Shown: positions 12,793 through 26,000, numbered from the stretch's first letter. The stretch is 64,000 nt of DNA from Sclerotinia nivalis (GCA_029531795.1 JAPEIS010000011.1:2356001-2420000); one strand, 5' to 3'. Notes: generated by a model not told the origin, from the letters alone. Translations and numbers: made by a program.

Positions 12793-14376
12793 TTATACAA
12801 GACTTTCCGTGCTACTACCGCTCTTTCTGACTGGCTTCCCGTTGCTTACAGATGTGTTATCATGCCACTTCACCTCAGTTTCTGTCCTTACTGCGATGCC
12901 CGTCTGACCTTTGTGTGTCCCGTCTCCCTTTCCCTGACCACTCTCCACATCAGTGATATCGCTCATTTTATCATAATCTCCCCCTAAATCGCCGGCCCCA
13001 ATCTCTGTATGATGCGCCGTCCTCCTGCTCATTTCGTAACCTTCCGGGCGTCTACCTGTCCGTCCCTGTCCATGTCCTTCAATAGATCTTTTGGCGCTCC
13101 GTGAACGACTACTTTCTCCAAATATTTTAGGGATGATGCGCACGATGATTGGTTTAAGTGCGGGCGCGCAAGCGCAAACGAATGATAAGCCGACTTCGAT
13201 GGTTGAAATACAGAACAAAATGGGGTATGTGATATCTGCAGGTGGTTTGCGATCGAACGCATCGAGAATGATAATGCGGATTATGCCAATTATGACAGTC
13301 CTGAAGTGTTATGTCAGATACAGCCGGATTTGCCCAAGTGATGGTAAAATTTGAACAAAACTTACACCAGACCAAATGACAAGATAGCAACAAGCATTAA
13401 TTTTTGCCTTCGCGGAATCTGCAAATTATAGACAATCCAGGTTGGCATTGCCAAAGCCAACACATCGGTCAAGACGTTGACACTGGCTGTGCCCGTAACA
13501 AAGTTCGCGAAATTCATGCAGACAGCATCAGGATACAGTTCAGGATACCAGTTTGCTGCAATGGGAACACAATGAAAAGTCGTGAGCAGAAATGTCACAA
13601 CCATCATGATACCATTAAATATCAAAAGACCAATAATTGATAGTCTGACATCATTCTTTTGCCCGGTAAGGCGGAGGAGGAAGAGGAGGATGGAGGTTTT
13701 TACGAGGGCCAAAATGGGATTATAGATAATTTCGGTCTAGAAATATTAGCACGGAAGTGGTCAAGAATTTGTGTCAGAGACTAACCGCATAGCCGTATTT
13801 CGCGCCAGGCACAGCGCTCCAATCGTCCGGAAGGTCCCAGATGTGAATCCCGACACAATTGTATATTACCACTACTGTTTGTTAGAAAGCCTTGCGTGCA
13901 TTAGAAAGGCTGTGAAGGATCGGCTCTACCTTTGTATGAGGTATATGTCTCTGCCCAGTAAAGAATCTGGAATAAAGTTCAGTAAAAGATCTTGCAGAAG
14001 CCACCACCAAGAGATCAAAGCATGCCCAATCCAAGAGTCAATGAGAAGCCTAACGGCGTATTGATGGGTGTTCAAGATAATCCCTTGTTGGATGGCTCTT
14101 TCATGGCTACAAACTGTAAGACTTACCATCGCAAAGCAGATTACCCAATCATCTGCACAAGGTTAGCAAGTGTTTATTCAAGTATCCAATACAATGAGTG
14201 AGAATGTCTTGTAGCCCTTACTAACCTGCAGCAAAAGATCTAGTCAAAGATCTACTATACAACCTTAAAGCGAGCGCAACCGTAGCAATGACAGGAAATA
14301 CGAAAATTAAAGCGAATGCCTGGCCCTGACGGCTATCGTGGGGAAGATCCGCAACATCAACAGCGCTCGTAGCCAT
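12793..14376 (-). CDS. Fungal rhodopsin-domain integral membrane protein
   Basis: Six exons reconstructed on the minus strand: 14226-14376, 14127-14152 (26 nt), 13930-13966 (37 nt), 13786-13874, 13366-13736 and 12793-13300. All junctions keep frame and have GT/AG ends, giving 393 residues. Blocks typical of the fungal rhodopsin-domain family are visible: RSFAADDWVICFAM across the first junction, GIHIWDLPDDWSAVPGAKYG in exon 4, and EIIYNPILALVKTSILLFLL in exon 5. Seven hydrophobic segments can be placed, followed by a charged, Ser/Gly/Arg-rich cytoplasmic tail of about 110 residues. I chose the ATG at 14376 because its context has A at -3 and G at +4; an in-frame ATG at 14418 would add 14 residues and has a poorer context. 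Function is not established for the family; it is not an opsin with a visible retinal lysine that I can point to. Confidence 0.85.
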
Positions 14377-16982
14377 ATTTAGTCGGTGAACCAGCCACAA
14401 TTTCACTCTGGGGTTCATGTAAACAGAGTGGATGGAAAAGACGACGGGCCACCCTCACTGATACGAATGAGAAGAGAAACAAGAATGAACATCAAAAATG
14501 GGACCATACACGCCGGCGATGAACATACCATTTATGCGGTAAATACAATTAGCAGAGGCAGATGGAAGCAAGAAAGGGCCCATTAGCACATGGCATTTCA
14601 AGGATTGAAAAGTCTAAACTTGCGAAAACAAACCCAGTCAAAATATTAAGACTGAAAGGTTGATTGAAAGCGAGAACACTTGAAACGAGGCCTTGAATTT
14701 CAGGGATTTTGACAGCCAACGATTCAGCTAATTGGGAATAATGGGTTGATATGATTGTCCGTCTAAGTCTGAATGAGGTCGTCCGATTCACCTAATTCGT
14801 CTTATGGTTATGGTATGAATGTTACCTTCCTCCATGGAAGAGAGAGATGGTAGATGCAAAGGCAACAGTATGGATCTATCTGATCTCTCCTTTATCGTAC
14901 GATACTACTCCGTAGTCAAATTTGTTCTTTACCCAGGAGTTCGGGTGCGGAAAGTTAATTCCCGCACCGTAAGAACAGGGTGTTGTAAGTTGTGGAGTAC
15001 TTACTGTGCCTCTTGTTTGCATCGCGATTCGAATTCGAAAGCTCTGTTTGTGTAACGAAGGCCAAAAGTGGGGGGCAAGGACCGACGGGCAACCAGTGGC
15101 AATCGGTGCAGGGTCATACAGGGAATTTGTTGCACATGGGTTAAATACAAATTTCTGCAACCCCTTTTTGTCTTTTATACCCATATACTAGGTATCTGCC
15201 GACTGCGACGCTGTAAACATGCACTGCATAGATGGCGTCCACATGGGAAGGTGTCACCTTAATTACCGGTGCCAAATTAGGAGAATAAAAAATCCACCAA
15301 ATGAGCAGCGCAACGGCGCAGGTAAAGGCGGGGTTTTGTCTTCTTGTGTCTGTACACATGGATGTCAGTATATATTCGATACCAATGTGTTATAACTCTA
15401 AGATAGTTATATTTGGCGGGTCTAGGCAACCGTTCGAGGATTCGACGGTGGAACACTCCCAGGAGTCGAAGGGTCTTAGCATAGACTGCAGATTAGACTT
15501 CTAATAGGTCAAAGGGTTTACGCAACAAGTCGACAATTTGGTCCAGTGGCGTCCCAAACCCATTAGCAAAAATATGCATTCTTTGATAAACTACTCGTGC
15601 TGCAGTTTGTTGAACCGTAAATTGGTATGAAGATAGAAAGGGAACCCTTGAAAATGGGTCAATTTGACCAATAATAACAATTACTCCCTAGCGTGCGGAG
15701 TTTTATACCTTCTGGACGCACGAGTTATCAATCAGCTAGTTTATGATGGCTTCCCGCTACATGACAAAATGCTAGTGGCGGGAACGAGTCAGAACTTATG
15801 AAAGAGAGTTTTCAAGAACAAATTTAATTTTTATATGTTTAACAAACAGTTATACATAGTTCTATATCCGCTACCATTTGAAGACATCTAAATTTTAATA
15901 AATAAAAACGATTTTACAATAAAAAACGAATTCATATTTTGAATAACAAGAGTATATTTACTTGATATATTTCATGATCAAATAAACATAATTATTTGAA
16001 AAGTTATTACGCAAAGTATATCTTAATGAATATTAGTCACATGTTATTTAGAATATAACTGATAAACCTCGATTCATCCTACGAAACTCTGTTCCATATT
16101 TGTGATAGCCTACCTCAGTTTCGACGGTACACTGGGCTTTTCCACGCAACGCATTGAAGACCATGGCGTACGTCCGCAAACCACTGGCCATTGGTGAATA
16201 AAGCTTATACTGTAGTGGATACTTAGGAGCCGTGCTTCGTACATTAGATGAAGCCAGCAGAGGATCAATTTCAGCAATTTATAAGTTCCAAAATTAGCAA
16301 ACTAATGCCCTAAAGGAATCGAATTGTTGTGTGTGCACTCTGAACCTTTAACGGAGCGAATAGTGGCATAAGTGGCGACTAAAATAATCGTCGTACCTTG
16401 TACAAAAGCAGAAATTCTGGTATCTACACGCGCGATACCTAGTAGACATGACTAAAAAACGTGGTTAACACCGAACAAATCCACGCCGAAAACTCATTTG
16501 CGCTATGGATGCGAAGCTATATCTGCAGTGCTTGTACTCCGTATATTTCGGTCCAATATCTGCTGATTCTGCTCGGCTGAGTGGGGAATGCATTCAATAA
16601 ATTTCAATGAGTTGGACCACAGCACAAAAATCATAGCTCGCTTGATGGGTGCTGGGATGCGCAGTTCTTCCTGTACCATGAAAGTACCCGTATTAATAAT
16701 GCTTAGTTGTGGTTATCACTCCACACGACCCATATTCCCAATCTCAGTTCGGTTCTAGTCCTCTGATGCAACGACCGGTCGATCAGGGCTCGGGGTGGAT
16801 TCGATATCTTTTCAGGTGTCTTCGCCGAAAGAACTATTGGCCATCCGCGGCAAATTTATATTCTGCCCAAATTTTATGATATGTTCGATGCCGTACTGTC
16901 CGAAATCTGAAGATGGCAAGATTTCAATCTAAGATGAATCTCAATATACCTAGGCTTCTCTATGGAAGTGCTTTCTGTTAAA
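14377..16982. other. Long intergenic stretch with an AT-rich patch
   Basis: About 2.6 kb with no gene I can support. Frames at 14549-15262 overlap on both strands, lack motifs and look like chance. 15800-16080 is notably AT-rich, like the decayed repeats further right, but I found no matching copy. A minus-strand frame of about 46 codons near 16050-16190 is open but unrecognised. Confidence 0.4.
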
Positions 16983-17094
16983 TAGTTGGCCCCCATTCTG
17001 TCTATTCAAGAGCACGCCACATTTCACATTCCAAATCCTGACAAGTTCATACACTCTTTCTCATCCAGAAAAGAAAGTTACTCTTGCATACCAG

Positions 17095-17160
17095 GTAAGT
17101 CTCTCTTACATCCTTGACGTCTGCTTGCCATGTTTCGCCATTGTCGCTGATAAATTGTAG
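17095..17160 (+). other. Probable 5'-UTR intron of the BBE-type oxidase gene
   Basis: The sequence CCAG|GTAAGT at 17091-17100 and AAATTGTAG at 17152-17160 form a clean 66-nt GT...AG intron ending two bases before the ATG at 17163. No frame joins upstream coding sequence to the ATG, so it would lie in the leader. Confidence 0.55.
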
Positions 17161-17162
17161 GC

Positions 17163-19248
17163 ATGAAGAACTCGTCATCTTTAGCGGCAGCTGCCGCTGT
17201 CTTGGCGGTTGTTTCAGCCCAAAGCACAGTCTTGAACCCTGCTACAACCACCGTGGTTTCCACTTCTACACCATCTCTTTTCTCTAACGAAGTGGTTCAA
17301 TTGACTGATGGTGTCCTCGACACCGTTGCTTCTGCCATTGCCAATGAATCTATCTCAAATCTTTTCGCTTTCGACACTAATTCCACTGTCTCGAAACGAA
17401 AATCAAAAGTATGCAAGCGTCTCCCTGGCGATGTATTGTGGCCCATTACTTTAGTTTGGGATATTTTCGATGTCCTCCTTGGTGGAGCTTTGATCAAAAG
17501 TGCCCCTTTGGCTGCGGTCTGTTACCCAGACTGGCCAGAATATGATGCAACCAAATGTGCATCCGTCACAGCTGCTTGGTACTCTTCAGAACTCCAGTAA
17601 GTAACTCAAGTCATTTTCAAGCCTCAACCAATGCTAACTTTGACATAGTGAGGCCGATCCAACCTCAATTCAATTACCTCTCTACCAGGGTCGTAGCTGT
17701 ATGCCTCCTGGATTTAATTACACGGACATCTGTGAACAAGGTGGTTATCCGACTTATGTCGTTAACGTCACAAATGTAGCACAAATTCAACTCGCTGTCA
17801 ATTTCGCAAGAAATCTTGACCTATCCCTTGTGATCAAGAATACTGGTCACGACTTCAATGGTAAAGCATCTGGCAAGGGTGCACTCACCATATGGACTCA
17901 TCATCTCAAAGATAAAGCTTATTATCCCAACTTTGTAGCTGCCAATGGTTACAATGGACCTGCTATTAAGATTGGTTCTGGCATTCTGGTACACGAGGCA
18001 TATCAATATGCCAAGACCTTGGGGGGAAGTGTAGTTGGTGGTGAAGCTGCCACTGTAGGAATGGGTGGTGGTTATATTGCTGGTGGGGGGCACTCACCTT
18101 TGAGCAGTATGTATGGTATGGGATCCGATCAAGTCTTGGCTATGGACGTTGTCCTTGCCAATGGTAAATTTATCAGTTGCGACTCTAAAACCAACTCCGA
18201 CGTCTTTTGGATGCTTCGCGGTGGCGGGGGCAGTACCATTGGTGTCGTAACATCTCTTACTGTCAAATTACTCCCCCAACTCGAAACCACTACTGTTACT
18301 TTCAATTTCACCGTTGCAGACACCCCTGGTAATGACTCTTTCTGGGGAGGTGTTCAAGCTTACATCGACAATGCTGAAGCCTTCGTTGATGCCGGTACTT
18401 ATGGATATTACTACCTTGGAGCTAGCGCCATCGAAATTGGAATCGATGTTGGTGGTAGTGATGCTTATTATTTCCGTATGGAATCTTTCGTTGCACCAAA
18501 CATGACTATTGCTCAGACTAAAGCACTTCTTAAGCCATGGTTTGACGTCCTCGATAGCTTGAATATTACTTATACTCCTTGGTACAACCACGCTGATAAC
18601 TTGTAAGCCATAACGAAACATCTTTTTCTTGTCTACCGCCACAATCTAAAGGTACTAACACTCATCTCTAGCTATGATGCATGGGTCCCTTCTTTCCCGG
18701 AAGAATATGTCGGCACCGACATTGTCAAGACCGCATCTCGCCTTATGCCTCGCTCTGTCTTTGCAGACGATGATCTTCGCAATCAAACTTTCGCCGCTCA
18801 CAAATCAGCCATCGAACAAGGCTTCTTCATCGCCGGCTTCCACCTTTCCGGAACCGGTATTGCAGTCGAGCCACCAACTGATTCCGCTGTTCTGCCTGCT
18901 TGGCGTGACGCCATCATGCACACCATCGTTGGAGGTGAATTCGAGACTACCAGCACTTGGGCTGAAATCGAAACCGTTACCTATACCGTTACAGATTTCA
19001 TGGATGTTTTCCGTGCCATTGCTCCTGATTCGGGCGCCTATATGTCAGAAGGTGATCTCATTGAACCTAATCAAACGGTCGCTTTTTACGGTACCAATTA
19101 TGATGAGCTGTATGCGATGAAGCAAAAATATGACCCTACTGGTGTGTTCTTTGCCCTCACAGCTATTGGGTCCGTGGATTGGGAAATTCAGACCATTGAT
19201 CCTATTCCTAATAGTTGGAATACGAACGGTAGACGTTGCCCAGTTTAA
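17163..19248 (+). CDS. Secreted FAD-linked oxidase, berberine-bridge type
   Basis: Exons 17163-17596, 17649-18602 and 18672-19248 join in frame to 654 residues. The N-terminus is a signal peptide (lysine, Ala/Leu-rich core, cut near VVSAQS), so the enzyme is probably secreted. The FAD-binding domain of the vanillyl-alcohol-oxidase superfamily spans about 160-350, with NTGHDFNG at 209-216; His212 is at the usual 8-alpha-histidyl flavin site. The second flavin-attaching cysteine of berberine-bridge enzymes (block GxCxTVG) is replaced: the block at 276-282 reads GEAATVG, Ala278 at the cysteine position. The C-terminal BBE block (KYDPTGVFFALTAIGSVDWE, then GRRCPV) is present. An insert-like stretch (30-150) precedes the FAD domain. 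Members include isoamyl-alcohol oxidase and various alcohol or sugar oxidases; the substrate here cannot be told. Confidence 0.9.
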
Positions 19249-20250
19249 GGAATAGCAGTGGAGAGATTATGTATAGAAACTTGAATTGACTTTAAAGAGT
19301 TGAAGAATAAATAGCTAATGTTAATAATATTATAATGATTTCATTCTCTCCTTCACAGGCGGTCGAGAGTTGATAGTTGTGTTTGCAACATTTGTATTTT
19401 TGTGAGCTTTATTTAGAAACCGACTTGAAAGCCATGAAATATATGAGGACAAACAGTACTCTACCAATATCAAGCTAAGATCCTACATTCAGTCCTTGAT
19501 ATAAAGCTTTTGAGTACGCCAGAGCATCAATTGTGTTTTCATTTTAATGTCCTAAAGGGAGCCAATGAGCCAATGCGAGCTTGGTTCTTTAAGGCTAATA
19601 ATAGTGATAGTGCAGGTGCCATTAGATTAATAGTACGGGAGTGCCGAAGAATGAACCTAAAATTATTTATAAATTTTTGAGTTATTTCGAGCTTGAAACA
19701 ATCAATGTATTAATAAACTAAACTATCACTTATAAAAGTTACAGAAAACACGACGGAAACGGTTACAAAATGATTAAGTTGAAGTTGCGCATTTTTTATT
19801 AAACTAGATTGAGTTGGAGTGGTTATATAGACCCTTTTGGAGTCACGTTACCTGCCTCCTTTTTGGTACGGTATCTGTTACAAAGCGAAATAATATAGAA
19901 TTAATTTGATATAATATAAGATATTCGATATTTAATATAAGATATTTAATATAAGATGTTGGATTCTTTATACGGTGAAACTGTACTTCCTCAACCCCTC
20001 ACTCATCCCTTAACCCTCACCCCTCCGTTCCGCTCACTCAATCCACGCCTCAATTCCCATACACGTCGATTTTATATTGCACTACCACATCCATCACCAC
20101 ATCACCAACATTTCAAAACTCTACCATTTCACTTATTTTTTCTTTACTTGCACCCAAATTCTTCAAGCTGAATCCGTGGAGCCAATAATTGTTTGCCATT
20201 TAATCATTAATACACAATTATAATAATCGACGCAACAGCATATGCGCAGA
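19249..20250. other. AT-rich intergenic with a repeat copy
   Basis: The stretch is AT-rich, with no supportable gene. It holds one copy of the inverted dispersed repeat listed at 19747-19876, and short AATATAAGATATTTAAT-type direct repeats near 19908-19955. Confidence 0.5.
19747..19876 (-). repeat. Dispersed repeat, copy 1 (inverted to 33843)
   Basis: About 130 bp that match, in reverse complement, 33843-33973 near-perfectly. The few differences I see are transitions: GACGG versus GATGG, GGTTAC versus GGTTAT, GACCC versus GACTC. The shared core includes GAAGTTGCGCATTTTTTATT and CACGTTACCTGCCTCC. It may be the end of a transposable element; no coding sequence is visible. Confidence 0.85.
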
Positions 20251-20891
20251 ATGTCTACTATCACTGTTGCAACCCTTCCCCGATTATCCTCAAAAGCTCT
20301 TTCAGATATCATTCTTTCCCACGCTTCTTCAAATCTCGATGCACTTTCTACACCGCAGAATCTAGCTATTATTGATGTGCGCGACGATGGTACGCTCCCT
20401 TCACTACTGTTTTCTTGTCATGCTTTGTGAATACTTTGACACCTTTCAACCTTTCATCTCACTGACTTTAACCTATTCTCGCAGATCACATTGGCGGTCA
20501 CATCAAACATTCTACCCACGTTCCATCCTCCACCCTCGATTACAAGATCCCAGAACTAGTTCGAAAGCTCAAAGATAAAGATACGGTTGTGTTTCATTGT
20601 GCCTTGAGCCAGCAGAGAGGTCCTAGTGCCGCGTTGAGATATATACGCGAAAGGGAGAGGATTATGGGCGTGGGCGCGGGAGTCGTTGGAGAAGCTATGA
20701 AGAAGAATAAGGAGGAAGCGGAGAAAATGGCTGATGGCGGGGAATGGGAGGATGTTGAAGATGGTTCCGATAAGAAAGAACAAAAGGTCTATGTGCTAGA
20801 CAGAGGCTTCGTTGGATGGCAGGAGGTATATGGTGAAGATTCACGTTTGACCGAAGGATATAGGAAGGAGATTTGGCAGGATGGCTATTGA
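20251..20891 (+). CDS. Rhodanese-domain CX5R phosphatase (Cdc25/Acr2-like)
   Basis: Exons 20251-20389 and 20485-20891 join through a split Asp codon to 181 residues. The ATG at 20251 has A at -3; an in-frame ATG nine bases upstream would add three residues. The single rhodanese domain shows VRDDDHIGGHIKHSTHVPSS and the active-site loop HCALSQQRGPSAA, with Cys85 and Arg91 as a CX5R phosphatase-type loop. This is the pattern of small Cdc25-like proteins such as fission-yeast Ibp1 and the yeast arsenate reductase Acr2, rather than a sulfurtransferase. A charged insert of about 40 residues (Lys/Glu-rich) comes before the C-terminal RGFVGWQEVYG block. Whether it acts on arsenate or on phosphoprotein cannot be decided from sequence. 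Confidence 0.87.
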
Positions 20892-21147
20892 GATGTTCAG
20901 GGATCCACCTAACAAGTGCTCGCAATGAACGACTTTCTCGCCCACCCATGCTCAAGCCTGGACTATGTGGATAAGGGCATACATATGCTATTTATACATG
21001 GACGGAGTGTTGCTTTTTGAGGGATTCTATACTATATTCAACCCACTCCTCTTGTGCAGAATCATCTTCTACTCGACTTCGAAGGAAAACTTGCAAGTGT
21101 AGAATCTCTACCTCCGCCACCTCTACGTCTACACCCCCTTTACCCCC

Positions 21148-23087
21148 TCAATCATGTCCATTACCATGTGAATTGTTTGCGATTCCATGAAAGAGAGACA
21201 TTACCCTGGACATGTCAGTACATACCGGCTGAAGACCATCTACCACATCCACATCTCGCTCATCCAGTTGACGGAGATACAAGGCTTGCGATTGAGTGAC
21301 TGGCATCTTGAAATATCCTTTGTCGATACTATCCTTTATACACTCTCTAAGGAGATTAGTGAACCAACTATCCTGACGAACACCCATGCCCATGGCACCG
21401 AAGAAGTCAGGAAATGAATCAATGAGATGAATACGCTTTATACAATCTGCAAGGATTCTAGCTGATCCCCTCGGTGGTGCACCATGACGTTTGAAAGCTT
21501 TATTCGCAAGTTGAGATAAAGGTTTCCTCGGGTTTCCGACTGCTGTTGTTTTAAAAAGATTCAAGAACATCAAGATCCTGTAAGATGTCTTACCAGCCTC
21601 GAATGTCTTCTCCAGACGATACCGTGAAACCTCGGAAGGCTCCATGTAACTTAGTCCAGGCCGTTCACCAAGCATCCATACAACATTCCGGGTAATGGCT
21701 TCCTTGATCATCGTCTCCAGAGCCTCATACGATACTTCAACATCACTGATCAGGGACGCTATCCGAAAATGATTAAGATTTGGGCATGATGACTTGGAGG
21801 TTCCGCCATTGATGAATTTATGAATCAAATCATTCGCAGACTCTACAATAGAGGGATCGTCGATCGCAAGACAAATGAGGAGATGGAATAGGTGAAAGTA
21901 TGACTCGATCGCTTTCTCCGAAGCATGCGTCAAGGTACTTTGGATGGTCTCTGTGTTTGGATCAGAGGAATTGTTCTGTGTTTCCCGAAGTATCCTTGTT
22001 GAACTTCACCACCACATCATTCATGAAATGAAAGATCAGCTCGAAGGGCGGAATATGACCAAGTCCCGCTGCTTTTTTGATCAATTTCAGATTCCAGTCG
22101 GCCGACGATTGTACCATCTTCCAATGTCGTTCGGAAATTGGTAAAGGAAGCCAGTATTGAAACTTGATGCCTTGTACTGAACGGCGAACGTGATGTGTCC
22201 AAAACGCCTCGTGAGATATTAAATCAAACTCGGAAGAAAGCGTCCTTTTTTGTTCGCCTTCGCGAACCACCCCCACTCCAACTCCCAGCCTAGCCATTTT
22301 GAAATCTTGCTTGGAGAGAAAACACTGTAGTTCTCGCGTGCGGATCAGGTCATACCTTGCAGCGAAATGTCAGCATTTTGCCCAATTCCTTGCAGTGGCT
22401 AATATTGGAATGGACTCACCGCGTCGCCACATGACCTACTCTACTCCATGCCTTCGCAAAAAGCATAAGGTCTTCCGTATCCAAATTATCACAAGCCAAC
22501 AAGAGAACTTCATCTGGAAGTGCAGATATTTGTATGCTTGCTCCAAGAGGATTATTCGAGCTTCTGGAAAATGTGTTCTGCGGGTCTACCGTGTTGAGAT
22601 CCATCATCGAGGATCCATCACGAATTGCAATGTCACTATTCTCAGAAATATCCCCACCAGAGCCGCACTTTGCGCAAAAGAAATTTGTCATCCCATCAGC
22701 AGCCTCGGACTTCGCTCGATAGTCATGCAAGTAAACACGCCCCCCTCCATTCACTTGTTCGATTGTATCACTTGCAAAGAAGCTGAGCAACTGAATTGCA
22801 ATCCCTTTCAAAGTGTAGGCTGGCGTCCAACCTCCTGTCGTATTTAGGATGGAGGCGCAAATGTACCCCCCGGTGATGTTTGGATGAGAGATAGCAGAGT
22901 CCATTTTGATAATCGGGGGCTGAACTGGATAGTCGGGGGGAAATTCAATGTTCATATGTAGAGGCCCGTATCCTTCCACGGTGAGGATGAGGCAAGCGCG
23001 ATTAAGATTCTTGTCATCGACATGTAAGAAGATGTTTGGATATGGTTTGGCTTGTAGTTCTGCGATATCGAGGAGGAGGCAGTGTTT
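21148..23087 (-). CDS. Ubiquitin-conjugating E2 / F-box fusion protein, N-terminus unresolved
   Basis: Three coding blocks on the minus strand. Exon 22420-23087 joins exon 22355 and below (GTGAGT donor at 22419, AG acceptor at 22357-22356) through a split Arg codon, and the last block runs to the stop at 21148. The first block carries an E2 core: EFPPDYPVQPP, then SHPNITGGYICASIL with the HPN triad and the catalytic-position Cys, then TTGGWTPAYTLKGIAIQLL. A CAKCG pair follows, then an F-box-like segment (ISALPDEVLLLACDNLDTED), then about 400 residues of unrecognised, helical-looking sequence. The first residues lie in an upstream exon I could not place: an AG acceptor precedes 23087 and no ATG is in frame. 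Between the second and last blocks the frame shifts near 21965-22005, explained by either a roughly 40-nt intron (GTGGTG...ACACAG) or a frameshift. The order E2 then F-box suggests a one-chain ubiquitin factor (inference). Confidence 0.8.
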
Positions 23088-26000
23088 CTGTCATGTTGAT
23101 AGAGTATGCAAGTTTGTGGTTAATTGTCGTCGAACAATTAAGGCAGGACAAATGTTTATAGAGAAATTGCTGATTCTATTGTTTGTCGGCATAAAATGAA
23201 AGTGATGAAAATCCGTAACCACAAACCTTCGTTGATGGTGAGTGACAAAGGGTGAACAGAAAACAGGTCTCGATGATTCTGGGCTGCTCTTTCCAATCAA
23301 CTAAGGTAAGACTTTACAAAACCTAAATGCCCGAGTAAATGGGAAAGAGTGAATCCCGATGCGACATTTCGTACAAGGAAATATCAATAACCATGAAGAA
23401 TTGGGAAATTGGGAAGGTATTCATCGTTCTGATACACTGATAGAAATACAGGATATAAACGCATCTACAAGCGTATCGTCTTCAACCATAGCCGCAAAAT
23501 CATACACATGGTTGTCGTTTTGAAGCGCGGTGACCCACGATTCGCATGACCCATTTTATGATCAAGTTTTCATCCATTTTGTTTGTCTCATGTTACCGGT
23601 GTATATTGTTTTGTGCCTCCAACTATTTAGGATTCTCTGTTACTGGCATAACCCACGGTTGCAATGGAATAAATGGAATGTTATTCATGCCGCTGGTGCT
23701 CTGTGGTGTACAGCACGCCGATTCGAATTATCATCACTTCCTTTGTTCAAAGCGAGCATACTTCTCTTTAATTAATCCTGAGGAGACAGTGTATAGGAGA
23801 CTAGATCCCGCGTACGAGTTCCAGAATTTACTGGATGCTTCTGATTGCCATCTAGATGTACCTAATCTAGATACTGCGCAAATAGCCATGCGGCGTTAGG
23901 AGGCAGAGATTACATTTATCTACTATACAATGAGACTTCTTCCGATTTATTTGGTTGCTGTGGGAGGTGCGCGTCGGGCTTAAGAGTCTGAAGAAGTACC
24001 TCGAACAATCATGGGTTCTGAGGTTTCCCCCTTCTTTTAGCGAATCCCACGACAAAAACGCACCGGAAGAAATTTGTCCAGGTCAAGCGTCATTTGGAGT
24101 GCAAGAAATGAGGCCCAAAAATGACTCGAAGTTGAGAGTTAGAGATTGAAGAGTGGAAAGCCTTTCGAGTGGTTGATCAGGCTGTGGACTTCGGTGGATA
24201 TTTGAGGAGCGGAGAGGGAAAGGGGAAGGGGATGTCGATGGTTCGGGCGAAGGAGAAATTCTTTCATGAAAAGAACATTCGGAGACGGTGCGAATGTTGA
24301 AAACCATTGGGATTCTAGCATAAACATGAGAGCAGGGAATGTTTGTCCTAGCTTCTAGACATACGTATAGAGCACATGGAATGCGGCAACAGTTTTGAGT
24401 TCTGGTAGTTGAACTACAGCATAGACTGGAGGTAGAGGTCATGACCACGCTTTATGAAACGGCTCATATCAAATTATATTATAGATTGACAAATATCATA
24501 CAACACTGAAAACTCTTTAGATATGAATAGATATTAATAGATAAAACAATCTTAAAATTATGGTCGTCGCTGGTGTTGAAGGAGATTTTTGGCCGGATTC
24601 AATTAAGCAACAAAAGAGTACTAATGGATACCGAAATCTAACATAAATCTCAATCTCCTGACGACTTTCATAATCATGTGTTCGCATGTGGTAATGACGA
24701 AGCAGATCCAGCCATGTGCATGGCAGCCAAGCAAAATCAAAGATCGTGAACCCAGTGCCCACTCGCTCAAAGAATCAAAGTTTCCGCATTTGAACATGAG
24801 TTGAAACGACAGAAATTGACACGTGTTAGATGTAGATTAGGATCAATCGGAATAAATCGGAGTGAATAATCAAAGCAATCGATGACATTGATAGGCAGGC
24901 CTCTTCACACTAAACCTCAACCCCATGGGCAAGAATGGGGTTCCTCGGTCCGCTCTATCTCTTGGTGTTGGAACTAAGGTACGGAAGAGAGAATTAGGTA
25001 TCGCGAAATCTCAATCATGTACGGTAACCTCGTTGGAAGAAATCTCACTTGAGAATTGTGCCTCAGGGGTTGTTCATGAGGCATATTCTGGCACCTCAGC
25101 AACGGGCCGTTAATCCCTAACGAATGTACGGGTGCAAGACAAATGTTGAAGAGAATACGAGAATTTGAATAGATGCATGAGTCTATGAGGCAAAAAGGAG
25201 ATGAGGCAAGAGAGGCAAAAATGCAGATTTGGAAGGCCACACTAGGCATGTCGTTGGAAGGATTTGTGAACGAGGTACAAGGTATGTATGGACAGAAGGA
25301 TGAATCGAGAATTAGCGCGTGGTCACAGGCACCAGATCGCTGGAAATGGCGCAAGGTATTGAAGAGACGGACAGAGGCTATGTTGAAAGGTCCGATGTGA
25401 TGCTGTGCAGAGGAGAAAAGGTACTATGTTACATTCAACATTCTGCTGTATGACACCCACCATGTGAGCCAAGGTACGTAAAATGTGACAATGGACACAT
25501 GAGCGGTACATCGGTTGGTTGGCGGCTATAGCGTTTACATGTATGAATTTTGTTGAATATTTTGTAACTTGTTTTGGGATTGAGACATGACGGTAATGGG
25601 GATGGCAATGGCGATGACAATGCCAGTCGTATGCAGCAAATTTGATTGCAGGTTCCATTCGGGTCTGGGAGAATGGTAGTAAGTGCTCTCAAGATGCAAT
25701 ATGAGCCGATTTGAATATTTTCCTAGTGATAAAAGGGAATTCCGGGATTATCAGTAAAGATGTATACATAACTCTGTATGGTTGTTGTCGCCATGATCTA
25801 TTTGTATTCTTTCCTATCGTTAATTATATCTTATTTCTTCAATTAATTGTAAGTAGAACCTGATAGTTAAAATAGGACCGAAAAGGCAAGAGGGTTTTGG
25901 ATCAATTCAATGGAATAAAAGAGCATCTCTAGAAATTGAAGTGTTGTGATTTGTTTTCCGAATAAACATGGTGTTTTGAAACGAGATCTGTGTTGTGGGT

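Noticed and set aside
14549..15262. Overlapping frames of 60-100 codons on both strands
   Set aside because: No motifs, conflicting strands; treated as intergenic.
23546..23899. 117-codon frame
   Set aside because: Starts with hydrophobic low-complexity sequence, no family match, no splice partner.
24083..24448. 121-codon minus frame, Ser/Pro-rich
   Set aside because: Composition-driven, no recognised domain.
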